Notes: a model not told the origin generated them from the sequence alone. 64,000 nt of DNA from Neisseria weixii (GCF_002327085.1 NZ_CP023429.1:434001-498000), one strand, 5' to 3'. Positions 1 through 9,868 are shown, counted from the first letter of the stretch. Numbers and translations: made by a program.

Positions 1-20
1 CTACTCTTGGAGAACACAAA

Positions 21-404
21 ATGAGCAATATCCCAGCAGAATTGAAATATGTTGCCAGCCACGAATGGCTGCGCACCGAAGCAGACGGCACGGTGACGGT
101 CGGCATTACCCATCACGCGCAAGAATTGTTGGGCGACATAGTGTTTATCGAGTTGCCTGAAGTCGGCGCTAATTTGGCGGCTGAAGAGCAAGCCGGTGTG
201 GTGGAATCGGTGAAAGCCGCATCTGATGTATACGCACCGATTGCCGGTGAAATCGTGGCCGTCAACGATGATTTGCCAAGCGCTCCGGAAACCGCCAACA
301 GCGACCCATACGGCGAAGGCTGGTTCTTTAAAATCAAACCGGCTAATCCGGCCGATCTCGACAGCTTGCTGACTGCCGAGCAATACGCCAACGAAGTCAA
401 CTAA
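21..404 (+). CDS. gcvH: Glycine cleavage system H protein
   Basis: Lipoyl carrier of the glycine cleavage complex. It shuttles the aminomethyl group from the P protein (GcvP, encoded at 2832..5681) to the T protein in the cytoplasm. The 127-residue length is normal for the family. The motif VESVKAASD carries the lipoylated lysine at about residue 65, inside a typical H-protein fold ([12 protein letters not shown] before it). A GGAG ribosome binding site lies just upstream of the ATG. The gene ends in a paired-DUS terminator. It is separated from gcvP by tag and an MFS gene; gcvT is not in the window. Identity is secure. Confidence 0.97.
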   Translation: MSNIPAELKYVASHEWLRTEADGTVTVGITHHAQELLGDIVFIELPEVGANLAAEEQAGVVESVKAASDVYAPIAGEIVAVNDDLPSAPETANSDPYGEGWFFKIKPANPADLDSLLTAEQYANEVN

Positions 405-415
405 TCCGCTGTAAA

Positions 416-453
416 AGGCCGTCTGAAAACGAAACTTCTTTTTCAGACGGCCT
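416..453. terminator. Paired-DUS terminator after gcvH
   Basis: AGGCCGTCTGAAAA and its exact reverse complement face each other across a 10-base loop directly after the gcvH stop. This is the usual neisserial arrangement in which two uptake sequences form an intrinsic terminator. Confidence 0.85.
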
Positions 454-455
454 GA

Positions 456-659
456 TGTAGGAAATCCTAGCGTTGTTTACACTTTTGCTTTTTTGCTTGA
501 AGACCCATTTTGGGATTTTCGAGTGTTGTCAAGAGTGCCGAAAGGCACGGTAACGCCGCATGGTTCTTGATAATGCTCAACAATCCTAAAACAATCATTT
601 AGGCAAAAAATAAAAGCTGTTTTGCATAAAAAGTGTCAATAACCCGACAATTTTCTACA
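456..659. repeat. MITE-like element M1, copy 1 (about 204 bp)
   Basis: A near-identical copy lies at 34408..34611. The ends are inverted repeats of about 30 bp (TGTAGGAAAT..., with GTTGTTTACACTTTT as the inner half). The element encodes no plausible protein. The five bases CCTGA occur immediately on both sides. The left flank is the second arm of the gcvH DUS terminator and the right flank is the end of an IS1106-type repeat. It is probably a non-autonomous transposable element; no parent transposase is visible. Confidence 0.8.
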
Positions 660-662
660 CCT

Positions 663-859
663 GAGACCTTTGCAAGATTCCTTCAAAAGCCAGCACACAT
701 AAAACCGCCGTCATTCCCGCGCAGGCGGGAATTCATTTTCGGGCATGACAAGCTATTGAATAAAATAGGTTTCTTAAATTCTGAGATGGATTTCCGCCTG
801 CGCGGGAATGACGGCGGTTTTGGTTTTTATTAATGATTCATCAGTTTTGCAAAGGCTTC
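663..859. repeat. Small repeat with IS1106-like ends, containing dRS3 repeats
   Basis: The left end GAGACCTTTGCAA and right end TTTTGCAAAGGCTTC resemble the 15-bp terminal repeats of the IS at 50711..51916. Inside are a perfect dRS3 (ATTCCC-GCGCAGGC-GGGAAT, 713..732) and a one-mismatch inverted dRS3 (790..809), which can pair into a long stem. A related element with the shared core GAATAAAATAGGTTTCTTA lies at 23056..23272. No gene lies here; together with M1 it fills the gap between gcvH and tag. Confidence 0.7.
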
Positions 860-884
860 AGCCTTTGTGCATTAAAGAATCCCC

Positions 885-1436
885 ATGACCTACTGCGATT
901 TTGCCAACAGTCTGCCGCCCGATACCGACGACCCGAACAAACATTACCACGACCATCAATACGGTTTTCCGGTTGGCGATGACAATGCTTTGTTTGGCCG
1001 ATTGATTTTGGAAATCAATCAAGCTGGTTTGAATTGGACATTGATGCTGAAAAAGCAGCAGGCGTTTCATACGGCCTATGCCGGTTTTGACATTGTTAAA
1101 GTGGCGGCGTTTGATGAACACGATGTCGAAAGGCTGTTGAACGATGCGGGAATTGTGCGCAACCGTTTGAAAATCAATGCGGTGATTCACAATGCGCGCG
1201 CGGTGTTGCATTTGCAGGCCGAATACGGTTCATTCAAAAACTGGCTCGATGCCCATCATCCGCGTGATAAAGCGGCGTGGGTAAAATTGTTTAAGCAGCA
1301 TTTCAAATTTGCCGGCGGCGAAATTGTCGGCGAATTTTTGATGAGCACCGGTTATTTAAAAGGCGCGCATGACGAGCATTGCCCGATTTATCGGCAAACA
1401 TTGGCGGCCGGAGCGAAGTGGGCAGAGGCCGTCTGA
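885..1436 (+). CDS. tag: DNA-3-methyladenine glycosylase I
   Basis: Base-excision repair enzyme that removes 3-methyladenine from alkylated DNA. The 183-residue protein has the Tag zinc-site pattern: Cys4, His22 (YHDHQYG), and His162-x3-Cys166 near the C-terminus, with the same spacing as in the E. coli enzyme. The catalytic-pocket glutamate lies in LILEINQAGLNW (about residue 43). Its stop codon lies inside a DUS (GAGGCCGTCTGAA), so the coding region runs into its own terminator. No strong ribosome binding site is visible before the ATG. Confidence 0.95.
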   Translation: MTYCDFANSLPPDTDDPNKHYHDHQYGFPVGDDNALFGRLILEINQAGLNWTLMLKKQQAFHTAYAGFDIVKVAAFDEHDVERLLNDAGIVRNRLKINAVIHNARAVLHLQAEYGSFKNWLDAHHPRDKAAWVKLFKQHFKFAGGEIVGEFLMSTGYLKGAHDEHCPIYRQTLAAGAKWAEAV

Positions 1437-1464
1437 AAAGGGCGGCGCACACTTTCAGACGGCC
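1427..1464. terminator. Paired-DUS terminator overlapping the tag stop codon
   Basis: AGGCCGTCTGAAA and TTTCAGACGGCC form an inverted pair. The TGA of tag is part of the first DUS. Confidence 0.8.
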
Positions 1465-1575
1465 CGCCACCATAAATTGGCCGGCTTTCATTGAGACGGA
1501 GGTTGGTAAAAGATAAGATAATTCAAATAAATAGAATAAAATCAAAACATAAAAACACATGTGAAGAAACCCATC

Positions 1576-2729
1576 ATGAAACTGAACGGCCTGTTGAAAA
1601 CGGCTATTTTGCTGACCGGTATGTCGGCATTCTTGCAGGTGTATTCCGTGCAGGCGGTGTTGCCCGTGTTGATGGCGGAATTGAACGCTACGGCGGTGCA
1701 GGCGGATTGTCGGTGGGGGCGGCGGTGTTGGGTGTGGCTTTGATGTCGCCGTTTATGGGCATGTTGTCGGATGCGTTCGGGCGTAAGCTGTTTGTGGTCG
1801 GGTCGCTGATTTATCTGGCCTTGCCGACCATGCTGCTGGCGTGGTCGCCGAATATCGAAGTGTTTACGCTGTTGCGTTTTTTGCAGGGTTTGGCGGTGCC
1901 GGGGATTACGGTGGTGCTGATTGCCTATATCGGCGAAGAGTTTACCCAAAACGAAGTCGTGCAGTTGATGACCATGTATGTGTCGGGTACGGTATTGGGC
2001 GGGTTTCTCGGCCGTTTCTTATTGGGCTATCTGACGGAGTGGTTCGACTGGCGCACGGCGTTTTATGTAATGGCGGTGTTGAGCTTGGCTTGCGCAGTGT
2101 TTGTGTGGAGGCAGCTGCCCAAATCGCAGAATTTTGTGCCGAAACCGAATTTTCAGACGGCCTTGAATATGCTGAAATCGCATTTACACAACCGTTATGT
2201 GTTTGCGGCGTGTTCACTGGGCGGCTGCGTGTTGTTTTCCTTAGTGGGCTGCTTTACCTACATCAATCTGCATCTGGCCGACGCGCCTTACCGTTTGAGC
2301 AGCAGCGCGTTGGCGAATATTTTTGCCGTGTATCTTATCGGCATGGTGATTACGCCTTTGTCGGCCAGGCTGATGACGCATTTTGGCAGCGTAAAAACGA
2401 TTTTGCTGGCGGTTGGTGTATCGATGACCGGTGTGCTGCTGACTTTGGCAACCGATTTGCCGCTGATTATCGTCGGGCTGGTGTTGATGTCGTCAGGCGT
2501 GTTCATTACGCAGGCAGCGACCATCAATTACATTGCGGCCAATGTAAAAGAGGGGCGCTCGCTGGCTTCAGGCTTGTATTACATGGCGTATTACAGCGGC
2601 GGCACGTTCGGTGCGTGGCTGTGCGGTTTGGCATTTAAGGCTGCTGATTGGCATGGTGTGGTGTGGGCGTTATTGGCGGTGCAGGTGCTCGCCATCGGTA
2701 TTGTGTTTAAAGGCATGAAGGCCGCCTGA
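1576..2729 (+). pseudogene. MFS efflux transporter (AraJ/YnfM-like), frameshifted
   Basis: About 384 residues once repaired, with the twelve hydrophobic segments expected of a major facilitator. The loop 2-3 signature reads GMLSDAFGRK. The N-terminal part (MKLNGLLKTAILLTGMSAF...) and the rest lie in different frames that meet at 1701..1705. Adding one G to GCGGATTG joins them as ...AVQAGLSVGAAV..., an ordinary MFS sequence. A GTG at 1561 is an alternative start. The substrate is unknown; the family exports sugars or drugs. The break may be an assembly error, since several other genes here show the same kind of one-base loss. Confidence 0.75.
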
Positions 2730-2831
2730 AATAAGAATTTTGTTTGGCCATTATGATTTCAGACGGCCTGGACAAACCGTGTGATCAACATTCATCGGGG
2801 TATAAATCCGTTTAACAATAGAGGAATTACT

Positions 2832-5681
2832 ATGAATTTAAATGACTTATTCGATAAAAACGAATTTTCCGCGCGCCACATCAGCTTTCGCGACCAAGAA
2901 GCGCTGTTGGCGGCGCTCGGCGAAAAAAGCATGGCGGATTTTATCGATCATACCGTGCCGCCATCTATCCGTATGCCGTCTGAACTTGATTTGCCTGAAG
3001 CGCTGACCGAAGCCGAAGCCTTGGCTAAAATCAAAGCAATTGCAGCGAAAAACAAAATCAACAAATCCTACATCGGCTTAGGTTATTATCCGACCCGTTT
3101 GCCGAATGTGATTGTGCGTAATGTGTTGGAAAATCCGGGCTGGTACACCGCCTACACGCCGTATCAAGCAGAAATCGCGCAAGGGCGCTTGGAGGCTCTG
3201 CTGAATTTCCAGCAGGTGTGTATCGATTTGAGCGGCTTTGAAGTGGCCGGCGCGTCTTTGTTGGACGAAGCGACCGCAGCCGCCGAAGCGATGGCGATGG
3301 CCAAGCGCGTGGCCAAGTCTAAATCCAACCGCTTTTTTGTCGATGAACGCGTCTATCCGCAAACGCTGGACGTAATGAAAACGCGTGCCAAATATTTTGA
3401 TTTTGAATTGGTGGTGGGCGATTTTGCCGCAGCGGCAGAGGGCGAATATTTCGGTGCTTTGTTGCAATATGTCGGCAAAGACGGTGATGTGGTGGATTTG
3501 ACCGATGTAATCGGCCGTCTGAAAGAAACCGGCGCGATTGTGGCGGTGGCTGCTGATGTGATGAGCTTGGTCTTGCTGAAATCGCCTGCTGAAATGGGTG
3601 CCGATATTGCCTTGGGTAACACCCAGCGTTTCGGCGTGCCGATGGGTTTCGGTGGGCCACATGCCGCGTATTTTGCCTTTAAAGACGAATTCAAACGCTC
3701 GGCACCCGGCCGCATTATCGGCGTATCGAAAGACGTTTCAGGCAAACCGGCCTTGCGCATGGCCTTATCGACCCGCGAGCAGCACATCCGCCGCGAAAAA
3801 GCCACTTCCAACATCTGTACCGCGCAAGCTTTGCTGGCGAATTTGGCCGGCATGTATGCGGTTTATCATGGGCCTGAAGGTGTGAAACGAATTGCCCAAC
3901 GCATTCATGCGCTGGCTTCCGCGTTTGCCGATGCCTTGGTTTCAGACGGTCTGCAAGTTGTGCATGAAACCTTCTTTGATACCGTTTTGGTTGAGTGCGG
4001 CGACAAAGCGGCTGAGGTTTATCAAAATGCCTTAAACGCAGGCTACAACCTGCGTCGAGTAGGCGAAACCCAAATCGCAGTGGCCTTTAGCGAAGAATCG
4101 ACCGTGGGCGAATTGGCGGTATTGATTGCTTTGTTTACCGGCAAAACCGATATTGATTGCCGCGGCGAAGTTACAGGCCGTCTGAAAGCAAACCTGTTGC
4201 GTCAAGACGAAATCCTCACGCATGAAGTATTCAACCGCTACCACACCGAACACGAAATGCTGCGCTACCTGAAAAAGCTGGAAGAGCGCGACTTGGCGAT
4301 GAACCGCAGCATGATTTCGCTCGGCAGCTGCACCATGAAGCTCAATGCCACCAGCGAGATGATTCCGATTACCTGGCCGGAATTTGCCAATCTGCACCCG
4401 TTTGCCCCGAGCGAACAAACTGAAGGCTATCGCGAATTGCTGCAAGGTTTGCAAACCCAGCTCGAAGCGATTACCGGTTTTGATGCCATCAGTTTGCAAC
4501 CGAATTCCGGCGCTTCAGGCGAATACACCGGCTTACTGGCCATCCGCCGCTACCACGAAGCCAACGGCGACGCCGAGCGCAATGTCTGCCTGATTCCGCA
4601 ATCGGCGCACGGCACCAATCCCGCCACCGCCGCCATGCTCGGTATAAAAATCATCGTGGTCAAAACCGATGAAAACGGCAACGTCGATGTGGCCGATTTG
4701 CAGCAAAAAGCCGAGCAAAACAAAGACCATCTCGGCGCGCTGATGATTACCTATCCGTCCACCCACGGCGTGTACGAAGAAGGCATCCGTGATATCTGCC
4801 GCATTATCCACGACAACGGCGGCCAAGTGTATATGGACGGCGCGAACATGAACGCCCAAGTCGGCATCATGCAGCCGGCAGAAGTGGGGGCGGACGTGTT
4901 GCACATGAATCTACATAAAACCTTCTGCATTCCGCATGGCGGCGGCGGTCCGGGCATGGGACCAATCGGTTTGAAAGCCCATCTGGCACCGTTTGCCCCG
5001 AGCCACGTTGTCGCGCCGGTAGAAGGTGCAACCGAAGGCATGAGCGCCGTATCCGCCGCGCCGTATGGTTCGGCAGGGATTTTGCCGATTACTTGGATGT
5101 ACATCACCATGATGGGCAAACAAGGTGTGCGCCAAGCCACCGAATGGGCGCTGCTCAATGCCAACTACGTAGCCCAAGCCTTGAGCGAAGACTATCCGAT
5201 TCTCTACACCGGCAGAAACGGCCGCGTGGCGCACGAATGTATCGTCGATTTACGCCTGCTCAAAGCTGAAAGCGGTATAACCGAAACCGACATCGCCAAA
5301 CGCCTGATGGACTACGGTTTCCACGCACCGACCGTTTCCTTCCCTGTGGCCGGTACGCTGATGATCGAGCCGACCGAATCGGAAAGCAAAGCTGAACTCG
5401 ACCGCTTTATCGCCGCACTCAAAGCCATCAAGCAGGAAGTGTTGAAAGTGCAAAACGGCGACTGGCCGAAAGACGACAATCCGCTGGTCAACGCGCCGCA
5501 TACATCGTTTAACGTCGCCGCCGAAGAATGGACGCATCCATACAGCCGCGAAGAAGCCGTATTCCCACTGGCTTATGTGCGCGAAAACAAATTCTGGCCG
5601 AGCGTGAACCGTGTGGACGATGTGTATGGCGACCGCCATTTGGTGTGTTCTTGCCCGCCGATGGAAGCGTATGAGGATTGA
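2832..5681 (+). CDS. gcvP: Glycine dehydrogenase (decarboxylating), P protein
   Basis: PLP enzyme that decarboxylates glycine and loads the aminomethyl group onto GcvH. The protein has 949 residues, normal for the fused two-domain P protein. The PLP lysine is in MNLHKTF (about Lys696), followed by a glycine-rich stretch ([14 protein letters not shown]). The chosen ATG has a GAGGA ribosome binding site nine bases upstream; an in-frame ATG at 2781 would add 17 unconserved residues. No glycine riboswitch is recognisable in the 100 bases upstream. It ends in a hairpin terminator shared with the convergent potD-like gene. Confidence 0.97.
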   Translation: MNLNDLFDKNEFSARHISFRDQEALLAALGEKSMADFIDHTVPPSIRMPSELDLPEALTEAEALAKIKAIAAKNKINKSYIGLGYYPTRLPNVIVRNVLENPGWYTAYTPYQAEIAQGRLEALLNFQQVCIDLSGFEVAGASLLDEATAAAEAMAMAKRVAKSKSNRFFVDERVYPQTLDVMKTRAKYFDFELVVGDFAAAAEGEYFGALLQYVGKDGDVVDLTDVIGRLKETGAIVAVAADVMSLVLLKSPAEMGADIALGNTQRFGVPMGFGGPHAAYFAFKDEFKRSAPGRIIGVSKDVSGKPALRMALSTREQHIRREKATSNICTAQALLANLAGMYAVYHGPEGVKRIAQRIHALASAFADALVSDGLQVVHETFFDTVLVECGDKAAEVYQNALNAGYNLRRVGETQIAVAFSEESTVGELAVLIALFTGKTDIDCRGEVTGRLKANLLRQDEILTHEVFNRYHTEHEMLRYLKKLEERDLAMNRSMISLGSCTMKLNATSEMIPITWPEFANLHPFAPSEQTEGYRELLQGLQTQLEAITGFDAISLQPNSGASGEYTGLLAIRRYHEANGDAERNVCLIPQSAHGTNPATAAMLGIKIIVVKTDENGNVDVADLQQKAEQNKDHLGALMITYPSTHGVYEEGIRDICRIIHDNGGQVYMDGANMNAQVGIMQPAEVGADVLHMNLHKTFCIPHGGGGPGMGPIGLKAHLAPFAPSHVVAPVEGATEGMSAVSAAPYGSAGILPITWMYITMMGKQGVRQATEWALLNANYVAQALSEDYPILYTGRNGRVAHECIVDLRLLKAESGITETDIAKRLMDYGFHAPTVSFPVAGTLMIEPTESESKAELDRFIAALKAIKQEVLKVQNGDWPKDDNPLVNAPHTSFNVAAEEWTHPYSREEAVFPLAYVRENKFWPSVNRVDDVYGDRHLVCSCPPMEAYED

Positions 5682-5723
5682 TTCGGGTAGGGCAGGTGTG
5701 AACCTGCCTTATGTTGAATCATA

Positions 5724-5764
5724 AAAAATGCCGTCTTAAACAATATTTTCAGACGGCATTTTTA
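5724..5764. terminator. Bidirectional terminator between gcvP and the potD-like gene
   Basis: AAAATGCCGTCTT pairs with AGACGGCATTTT around a short loop. One arm is a mutated DUS (GCCGTCTTAA). T-runs on both sides suit both converging genes. Confidence 0.8.
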
Positions 5765-5768
5765 GTTG

Positions 5769-5808
5769 GCAAAAACGAAGCGGATTAAGCAAAAACGAAG
5801 CGGATTAA
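5769..5808. repeat. Perfect 20-bp tandem duplication at the potD stop codon
   Basis: GCAAAAACGAAGCGGATTAA occurs twice in a row (5769..5788, 5789..5808). The stop codon of the potD-like gene (5805..5807 on the minus strand) lies inside the second copy. Confidence 0.9.
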
Positions 5809-6947
5809 TTAGAACCCACTTTGATTTTTTGCCACAGGTTTACGGTCAGCTTCTTCGCATCCGCGCTCATTTGCGGCATCACAAAACCGTTTTGCATGTC
5901 TTCCTTGGTTGGGAAAATCGAACGGGTTTCTACCAACTCTTTCGGCATTTTCTCACGTGCAGGCAAGCTGGCAGGGGCGAAGGTGACGGCGATGCCGTTC
6001 TTCGCTGCAATGTCGGCATCCAGCGTGTAGTTGATGTATTTGTGGGCGTTTTCGATGTTTTTCGCATCGGCAGGAATCAACCAAGATTCAATCCAGAAGC
6101 CCATGCCTTTAGGGGTCAATACTTCGATGCCGACATTGTTGTTGACTTCTTCCGAACGGGCCTTAGCCAAGTTCAGGTCGCCACCATTACCGGCTGCCAA
6201 GCACACGTCGCCGCGTGCCAATTCGTCAATTACTGACGGGCTGAAGCGTTTCACGTCAGGACGCACGGCTTTCAATACTTCGGCTGCGGCGTTGATGTCG
6301 TCGGTGCTGGTGCCTTTAGGATCTTTGCCCAAGTAGTTCAATACAATCGGGAACATTTCAGACGGCGTATCCCACAAGGCGATGCCGCATGATTTCAGTT
6401 TGCTGGTGTATTCCGGTTTGAACAATAAATCCCAGCCGTTTTCAGGCAGTTGGCCGCCCAGCAGCTCTTTACCTTTGGCGGTAATGGCCAAAGTATTCAC
6501 GCCTGAGAAGTAAGGCACGGCGTATTCGTTGCCCGGGTCGGCTGTTTCCAGCATTTTCAGCAGCTCAGGGTCGATGTTTTTGTAGTTTGGGATCAGGTCT
6601 TTATTGACTTTTTGGTAGGCGCCGGCTTCGATTTGGCGCGGTAAAAAGGCGATACCCGGTACAACGAGGTCGTAGCCTGATTTGCCGGTCAGCATTTTGG
6701 CTTCTAGGGTTTCGTTGTTTTCATACAAATCGTAGGTCAGCTTCAAATTGTTTTGTTTTTTGAAGTCTTCGACGGTGGTTTCGTCCACGTAGTTTGACCA
6801 GTTGTAGATGTTTAAGGTGTCGGTAGCGGCTGCTTCAGCATTGGCAGCAGGCGCGCTGCCTGCTTGAGGTTGCTCGGCTTTTTTCTCGCCACCGCCGCAC
6901 GCGGCCAGTGACAATGCGGCCAATACGGCTAATACGGATTTTTTCAT
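5805..6947 (-). CDS. potD: Spermidine/putrescine-binding lipoprotein, PotD-like
   Basis: Periplasmic solute-binding component of a polyamine ABC importer. It begins with a lipoprotein signal peptide ending LSLAAC (lipidated Cys17), followed by a low-complexity linker and a PotD/PotF fold starting LNIYNWSNYVDE. The repaired start at 6947 gives 380 residues; an upstream in-frame start would place 27 residues before the signal peptide, which is unlikely. No permease or ATPase genes are adjacent, so it probably works with a transporter encoded elsewhere. Neisseria genomes usually carry several potD paralogues, so the exact ligand is uncertain. Confidence 0.9.
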   Translation of the reverse strand: MKKSVLAVLAALSLAACGGGEKKAEQPQAGSAPAANAEAAATDTLNIYNWSNYVDETTVEDFKKQNNLKLTYDLYENNETLEAKMLTGKSGYDLVVPGIAFLPRQIEAGAYQKVNKDLIPNYKNIDPELLKMLETADPGNEYAVPYFSGVNTLAITAKGKELLGGQLPENGWDLLFKPEYTSKLKSCGIALWDTPSEMFPIVLNYLGKDPKGTSTDDINAAAEVLKAVRPDVKRFSPSVIDELARGDVCLAAGNGGDLNLAKARSEEVNNNVGIEVLTPKGMGFWIESWLIPADAKNIENAHKYINYTLDADIAAKNGIAVTFAPASLPAREKMPKELVETRSIFPTKEDMQNGFVMPQMSADAKKLTVNLWQKIKVGSN

Positions 6948-7253
6948 ACGGGTTGGTTTCCTGATGAAAGAGTTGAAATAAAAAGAAACAGGCTTGCCCA
7001 TAAACACCCCGGCAAGCTGCAAGGCCATTGTAATGTAAGCTTGATGAAAATCAAAGCCATATCGGGCAATTTATGCAAAAAATTCTATTGATTGCTTCGT
7101 AAAGGCAAGAGTGTGGCCACGGAGCGGTGTGGCTTTTGGGCGAACTCACGGAGCGAATCGGTAAGTTTACAGAGAAAAGACTTGCATATAGGGGCAATCG
7201 TCTTTAAAATTGCGCGTTTACAGAATTTATTTTTCATTCAGGAGATATTTAAT

Positions 7254-7517
7254 ATGGCAAACAGCGCACAAGCCCGTAAACGTGCCCGCCAGTCGGTTAA
7301 ACAACGCGCCCACAACGCTAGCTTGCGTACTGCATTCCGCACTGCAATCAAAAAAGTGTTGAAAGCTGTTGAAGCTGGTGACAAAGCTGCCGCTCAAGCA
7401 ACTTACCGCGAATCAGTAAAAATTATTGACCGCATTGCTGATAAAGGCGTGTTCCACAAAAACAAAGCTGCCCGTCACAAGAGTCGTTTGTCTGCTAAAG
7501 TGAAAGCCTTGGCTTAA
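7254..7517 (+). CDS. rpsT: 30S ribosomal protein S20
   Basis: Small, highly basic primary 16S rRNA-binding protein of 87 residues. The start [13 protein letters not shown] is typical of S20. An AGGAG ribosome binding site (7240..7244) sits ten bases before the ATG, which settles the start against a longer in-frame reading from 7092. Two hairpins follow the stop. It is monocistronic here. Confidence 0.98.
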   Translation: MANSAQARKRARQSVKQRAHNASLRTAFRTAIKKVLKAVEAGDKAAAQATYRESVKIIDRIADKGVFHKNKAARHKSRLSAKVKALA

Positions 7518-7580
7518 ATCTTTTGCAGCCAGCCGCATAAGGCGGCAACTCTGTAGGTGGCGACACCTGCACTAAGCGAC

Positions 7581-7611
7581 TGCCCCTGACCGTAAAGGTA
7601 TTTCAGGGGCA
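7581..7611 (+). terminator. Stem-loop after rpsT
   Basis: TGCCCCTGA and TCAGGGGCA form a nine-base-pair stem. No long T-run follows, but a DUS pair stands 25 bases further on. Confidence 0.6.
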
Positions 7612-7636
7612 TTGCTGCATCTTACACACAGTGATT

Positions 7637-7680
7637 ATTTTTTCAGACGGCCTTAATTAAATGAATGCCGTCTGAAAAAT
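7637..7680. terminator. Inverted DUS pair before pldA
   Basis: ATTTTTTCAGACGGC is followed by GCCGTCTGAAAAAT, forming a hairpin with the uptake sequences pointing outward. It is a likely terminator for rpsT. Confidence 0.7.
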
Positions 7681-7755
7681 AACGCGACATATCGGGTTGA
7701 TTCGGATAATTCGGCCAAGCGAAAAGCCGGCAGATTATGCTGATTGACGTAAACG

Positions 7756-8906
7756 GTGAACATGATGTTGAAACATTATTTATGGGGAGGAGCGGGCTGC
7801 ATATTGGCTACACCTGCCGCTTGGGCTTTGGATGCGGCTGCGTTGCAATGCGCCGCCATAGTCGATAACGCTATGCGTTTGGCCTGTTACGATAAAATTT
7901 ATGCCGCACAGTTGCCGCCATCGCAGCCTATGGTAGCCTCAGATACCTTAGATACCAAGCAGCCTGTGGATTTGGCGCAAACGGTTAATGCCAGCATCGA
8001 AAATAAAGAAACCACTATTGTTTTTGACGAGAAGACCGATGAGCAACTGCTTTCCGAATCGGCTTTGCGAGATGCTGCCGACGCCTATACGCCTTTGAGC
8101 ATGATGTTTGACTTAGATGCTAATGATGCGCGCGGCTTGCTTTCTGTTCGTGAACATAATCCGATGTATCTGATGCCTGCTTGGTACAATTCCAGCCCGA
8201 ATTACTATCCGGAATCGCCTTCACGTGGTGTAACCGCGGAAGAAAAGTTTACCGAGCAGAAGCGGTTAGAAGCGAAAATGCAAGTGTCGTTCAAAAGCAA
8301 GCTGATGGAAGACGTGTTTAAAACGCGTGCGGATTTGTGGTTTGGCTATACGCAAAAATCTGATTGGCAGCTGTACAACCAGGGCAGAAAATCGGCGCCG
8401 TTTCGCAATACCGATTACGAGCCGGAAGTATTCCTGACCCAGCCGGTGAAGCTCGATTTGCCGTTTGGCGGTAAATTGCGCATGGTTGGCGCCGGCTTTG
8501 CCCATCAATCCAATGGTCAGAGCCGCCCGAGTCGCGTTCGTGGAACCGTATTTATGCCATGGCCGGTATGGAATGGGATAGATTGACCGTGATTCCGCGC
8601 GTTTGGTTACGCACCGATGCCAATGGCGGTGAAGACGATAATCCGGATATTTCCGATTACATGGGCTATGGTGATTTAAAAGTGCAATACCGTCTCAACG
8701 ACAAGCAAAACGTCTATTCCGTATTGCGTTACAACCCGAAAACCGGCCACGGTGCGGTCGAAGCCGCGTACACCTTTCCGCTTAAAGGCAAGCTCAAAGG
8801 TGTGGTGCGCGGTTTTCATGGGTATGGTGAGAGCTTGATTGACTACAACCACAAGCAAAACGGCATCGGTTTCGGCTTGATGTTCAACGATTGGGACGGC
8901 ATTTAA
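7756..8906 (+). pseudogene. pldA: Outer membrane phospholipase A, frameshifted
   Basis: Outer-membrane beta-barrel phospholipase (OMPLA family), 383 residues when repaired. It begins with a Sec signal peptide (hydrophobic stretch ending PAAWA). The catalytic His-x-Ser is seen as FAHQSNGQS, and the third catalytic residue, Asn, is in SRSWNR. The reading frame breaks exactly between these two motifs, at the CCC of 8526..8528. Adding one C gives RPESRSWNRIYAMAGMEW, matching the family. As written, the protein would stop soon after the Ser motif. Either the gene is inactive or the base is missing from the assembly. Confidence 0.85.
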
Positions 8907-9002
8907 ACTACGGTTGGCAACAGCAGTTAAGCAGGCTTGTGCGCATGACTCATGCAAGCATAAGCGTTTATGCCGCAAACCATGAAAAACACTCGTTTCT
9001 TA

Positions 9003-9036
9003 CCGCCCAAGCGCGTATAATAGCGCGTTTGGGCGG
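9003..9036. promoter_or_regulatory. Palindrome with a -10 box in its centre, upstream of the DUF502 gene
   Basis: CCGCCCAAGCGCG and CGCGTTTGGGCGG are inverted with one mismatch, and the eight bases between them read TATAATAG, a consensus -10 hexamer (9016..9021). The site lies about 30 bases before the DUF502-aspS genes. It may be a promoter with an operator laid over it, or simply a hairpin; the sequence does not decide. Confidence 0.45.
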
Positions 9037-9066
9037 TCATATTGCGTATTTGACGGATAGAAAAAC

Positions 9067-9765
9067 ATGGCAGAACAACCAGCGGAAAGCGGTACAATTG
9101 CTAAATCATTAAAAAGATACCTGATTACAGGTATTTTGGTGTGGTTGCCGATTGCAGTCACCATTTGGGTGATTACCTACATCATCACCGCCGCCGACCA
9201 ATTGATTAATCTTTTGCCGGTATATTGGCAGCCGCAGCATTTCTTAGGTTTTAATATTCCCGGCTTGGGCGTGATTGTGGCGATTGTCGTGTTGTTTGTC
9301 ACCGGCCTTTTCGGTGCCAACGTTTTAGGCAAACGCATCATTTCCGCTTGGGACGGCATACTCGGCCGCATTCCGGTGGTGAAATCGATTTATTCCAGCG
9401 TGAAAAAAGTATCGGAATCTTTGCTGTCCGACGGCAGCCGCTCGTTTAAAACGCCGGTATTAATCCCTTTCCCTCAGCCGAATATTTGGACGCTGGCGTT
9501 TGTTTCCGGCCATATTCCCGATTCGGTAAAAGCATCGCTACCGCAAGGTGATGAATACATTTCGGTGTATGTGCCGACCACGCCCAACCCGACCGGCGGC
9601 TATTACATCATGGTGAAAAAAAGCGACATCCGCGAGCTCAATATGAGCGTGGACGAAGCCCTGAAATATGTGATTTCGCTGGGTATGGTAATGCCTGATG
9701 AACATGTGCCTAAAGTATTGGCGGATGATGCGGGCAAGCCTTTATCAGAAGCTACTGAACAGTAA
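9067..9765 (+). CDS. DUF502 family membrane protein
   Basis: A 232-residue inner-membrane protein with two hydrophobic segments (about residues 19-45 and 68-90), then a soluble domain containing GRIPVVKSIYSSVKKV and VYVPTTPNPTGGYYIMV, both typical of DUF502. The molecular function is unknown. It sits about 100 bases upstream of aspS on the same strand and is probably co-expressed with it, although a small IS-type repeat and a DUS hairpin lie between the two genes. Confidence 0.88.
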   Translation: MAEQPAESGTIAKSLKRYLITGILVWLPIAVTIWVITYIITAADQLINLLPVYWQPQHFLGFNIPGLGVIVAIVVLFVTGLFGANVLGKRIISAWDGILGRIPVVKSIYSSVKKVSESLLSDGSRSFKTPVLIPFPQPNIWTLAFVSGHIPDSVKASLPQGDEYISVYVPTTPNPTGGYYIMVKKSDIRELNMSVDEALKYVISLGMVMPDEHVPKVLADDAGKPLSEATEQ

Positions 9766-9777
9766 GTAATACAGGCC

Positions 9778-9797
9778 GAAACCTTTGCAAAGATCTC
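9778..9797. repeat. Minimal fused pair of IS1106-like ends
   Basis: GAAACCTTTG and CAAAGATCTC stand almost back to back, resembling the two terminal repeats of the IS1106-type elements with nothing between them. It is likely a scar or deletion product. A DUS hairpin follows at 9801..9821. Confidence 0.5.
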
Positions 9798-9800
9798 GGA

Positions 9801-9821
9801 CCGTCTGAAACTTTCAGACGG
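9801..9821. terminator. Imperfect DUS hairpin before aspS
   Basis: CCGTCTGAAA pairs with TTTCAGACGG around one base. It lies between the DUF502 gene and aspS. Confidence 0.5.
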
Positions 9822-9868
9822 CATAACCATTTCAAAACAAATTAAATCAAACACAAAAAGGTGATTTT

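Noticed and set aside
713..809. A CRISPR-like array from the two inverted dRS3 repeats
   Set aside because: There are only two copies, in inverted orientation with unequal spacing; they match the known neisserial dRS3 pattern instead.
633..833. A 66-codon frame spanning the dRS3-containing repeat
   Set aside because: It is made entirely of repeat DNA (M1 end, IS1106-like end, two dRS3 copies).
2730..2831. A glycine riboswitch before gcvP
   Set aside because: The interval is only about 100 bases and none of the conserved glycine-aptamer elements could be recognised.
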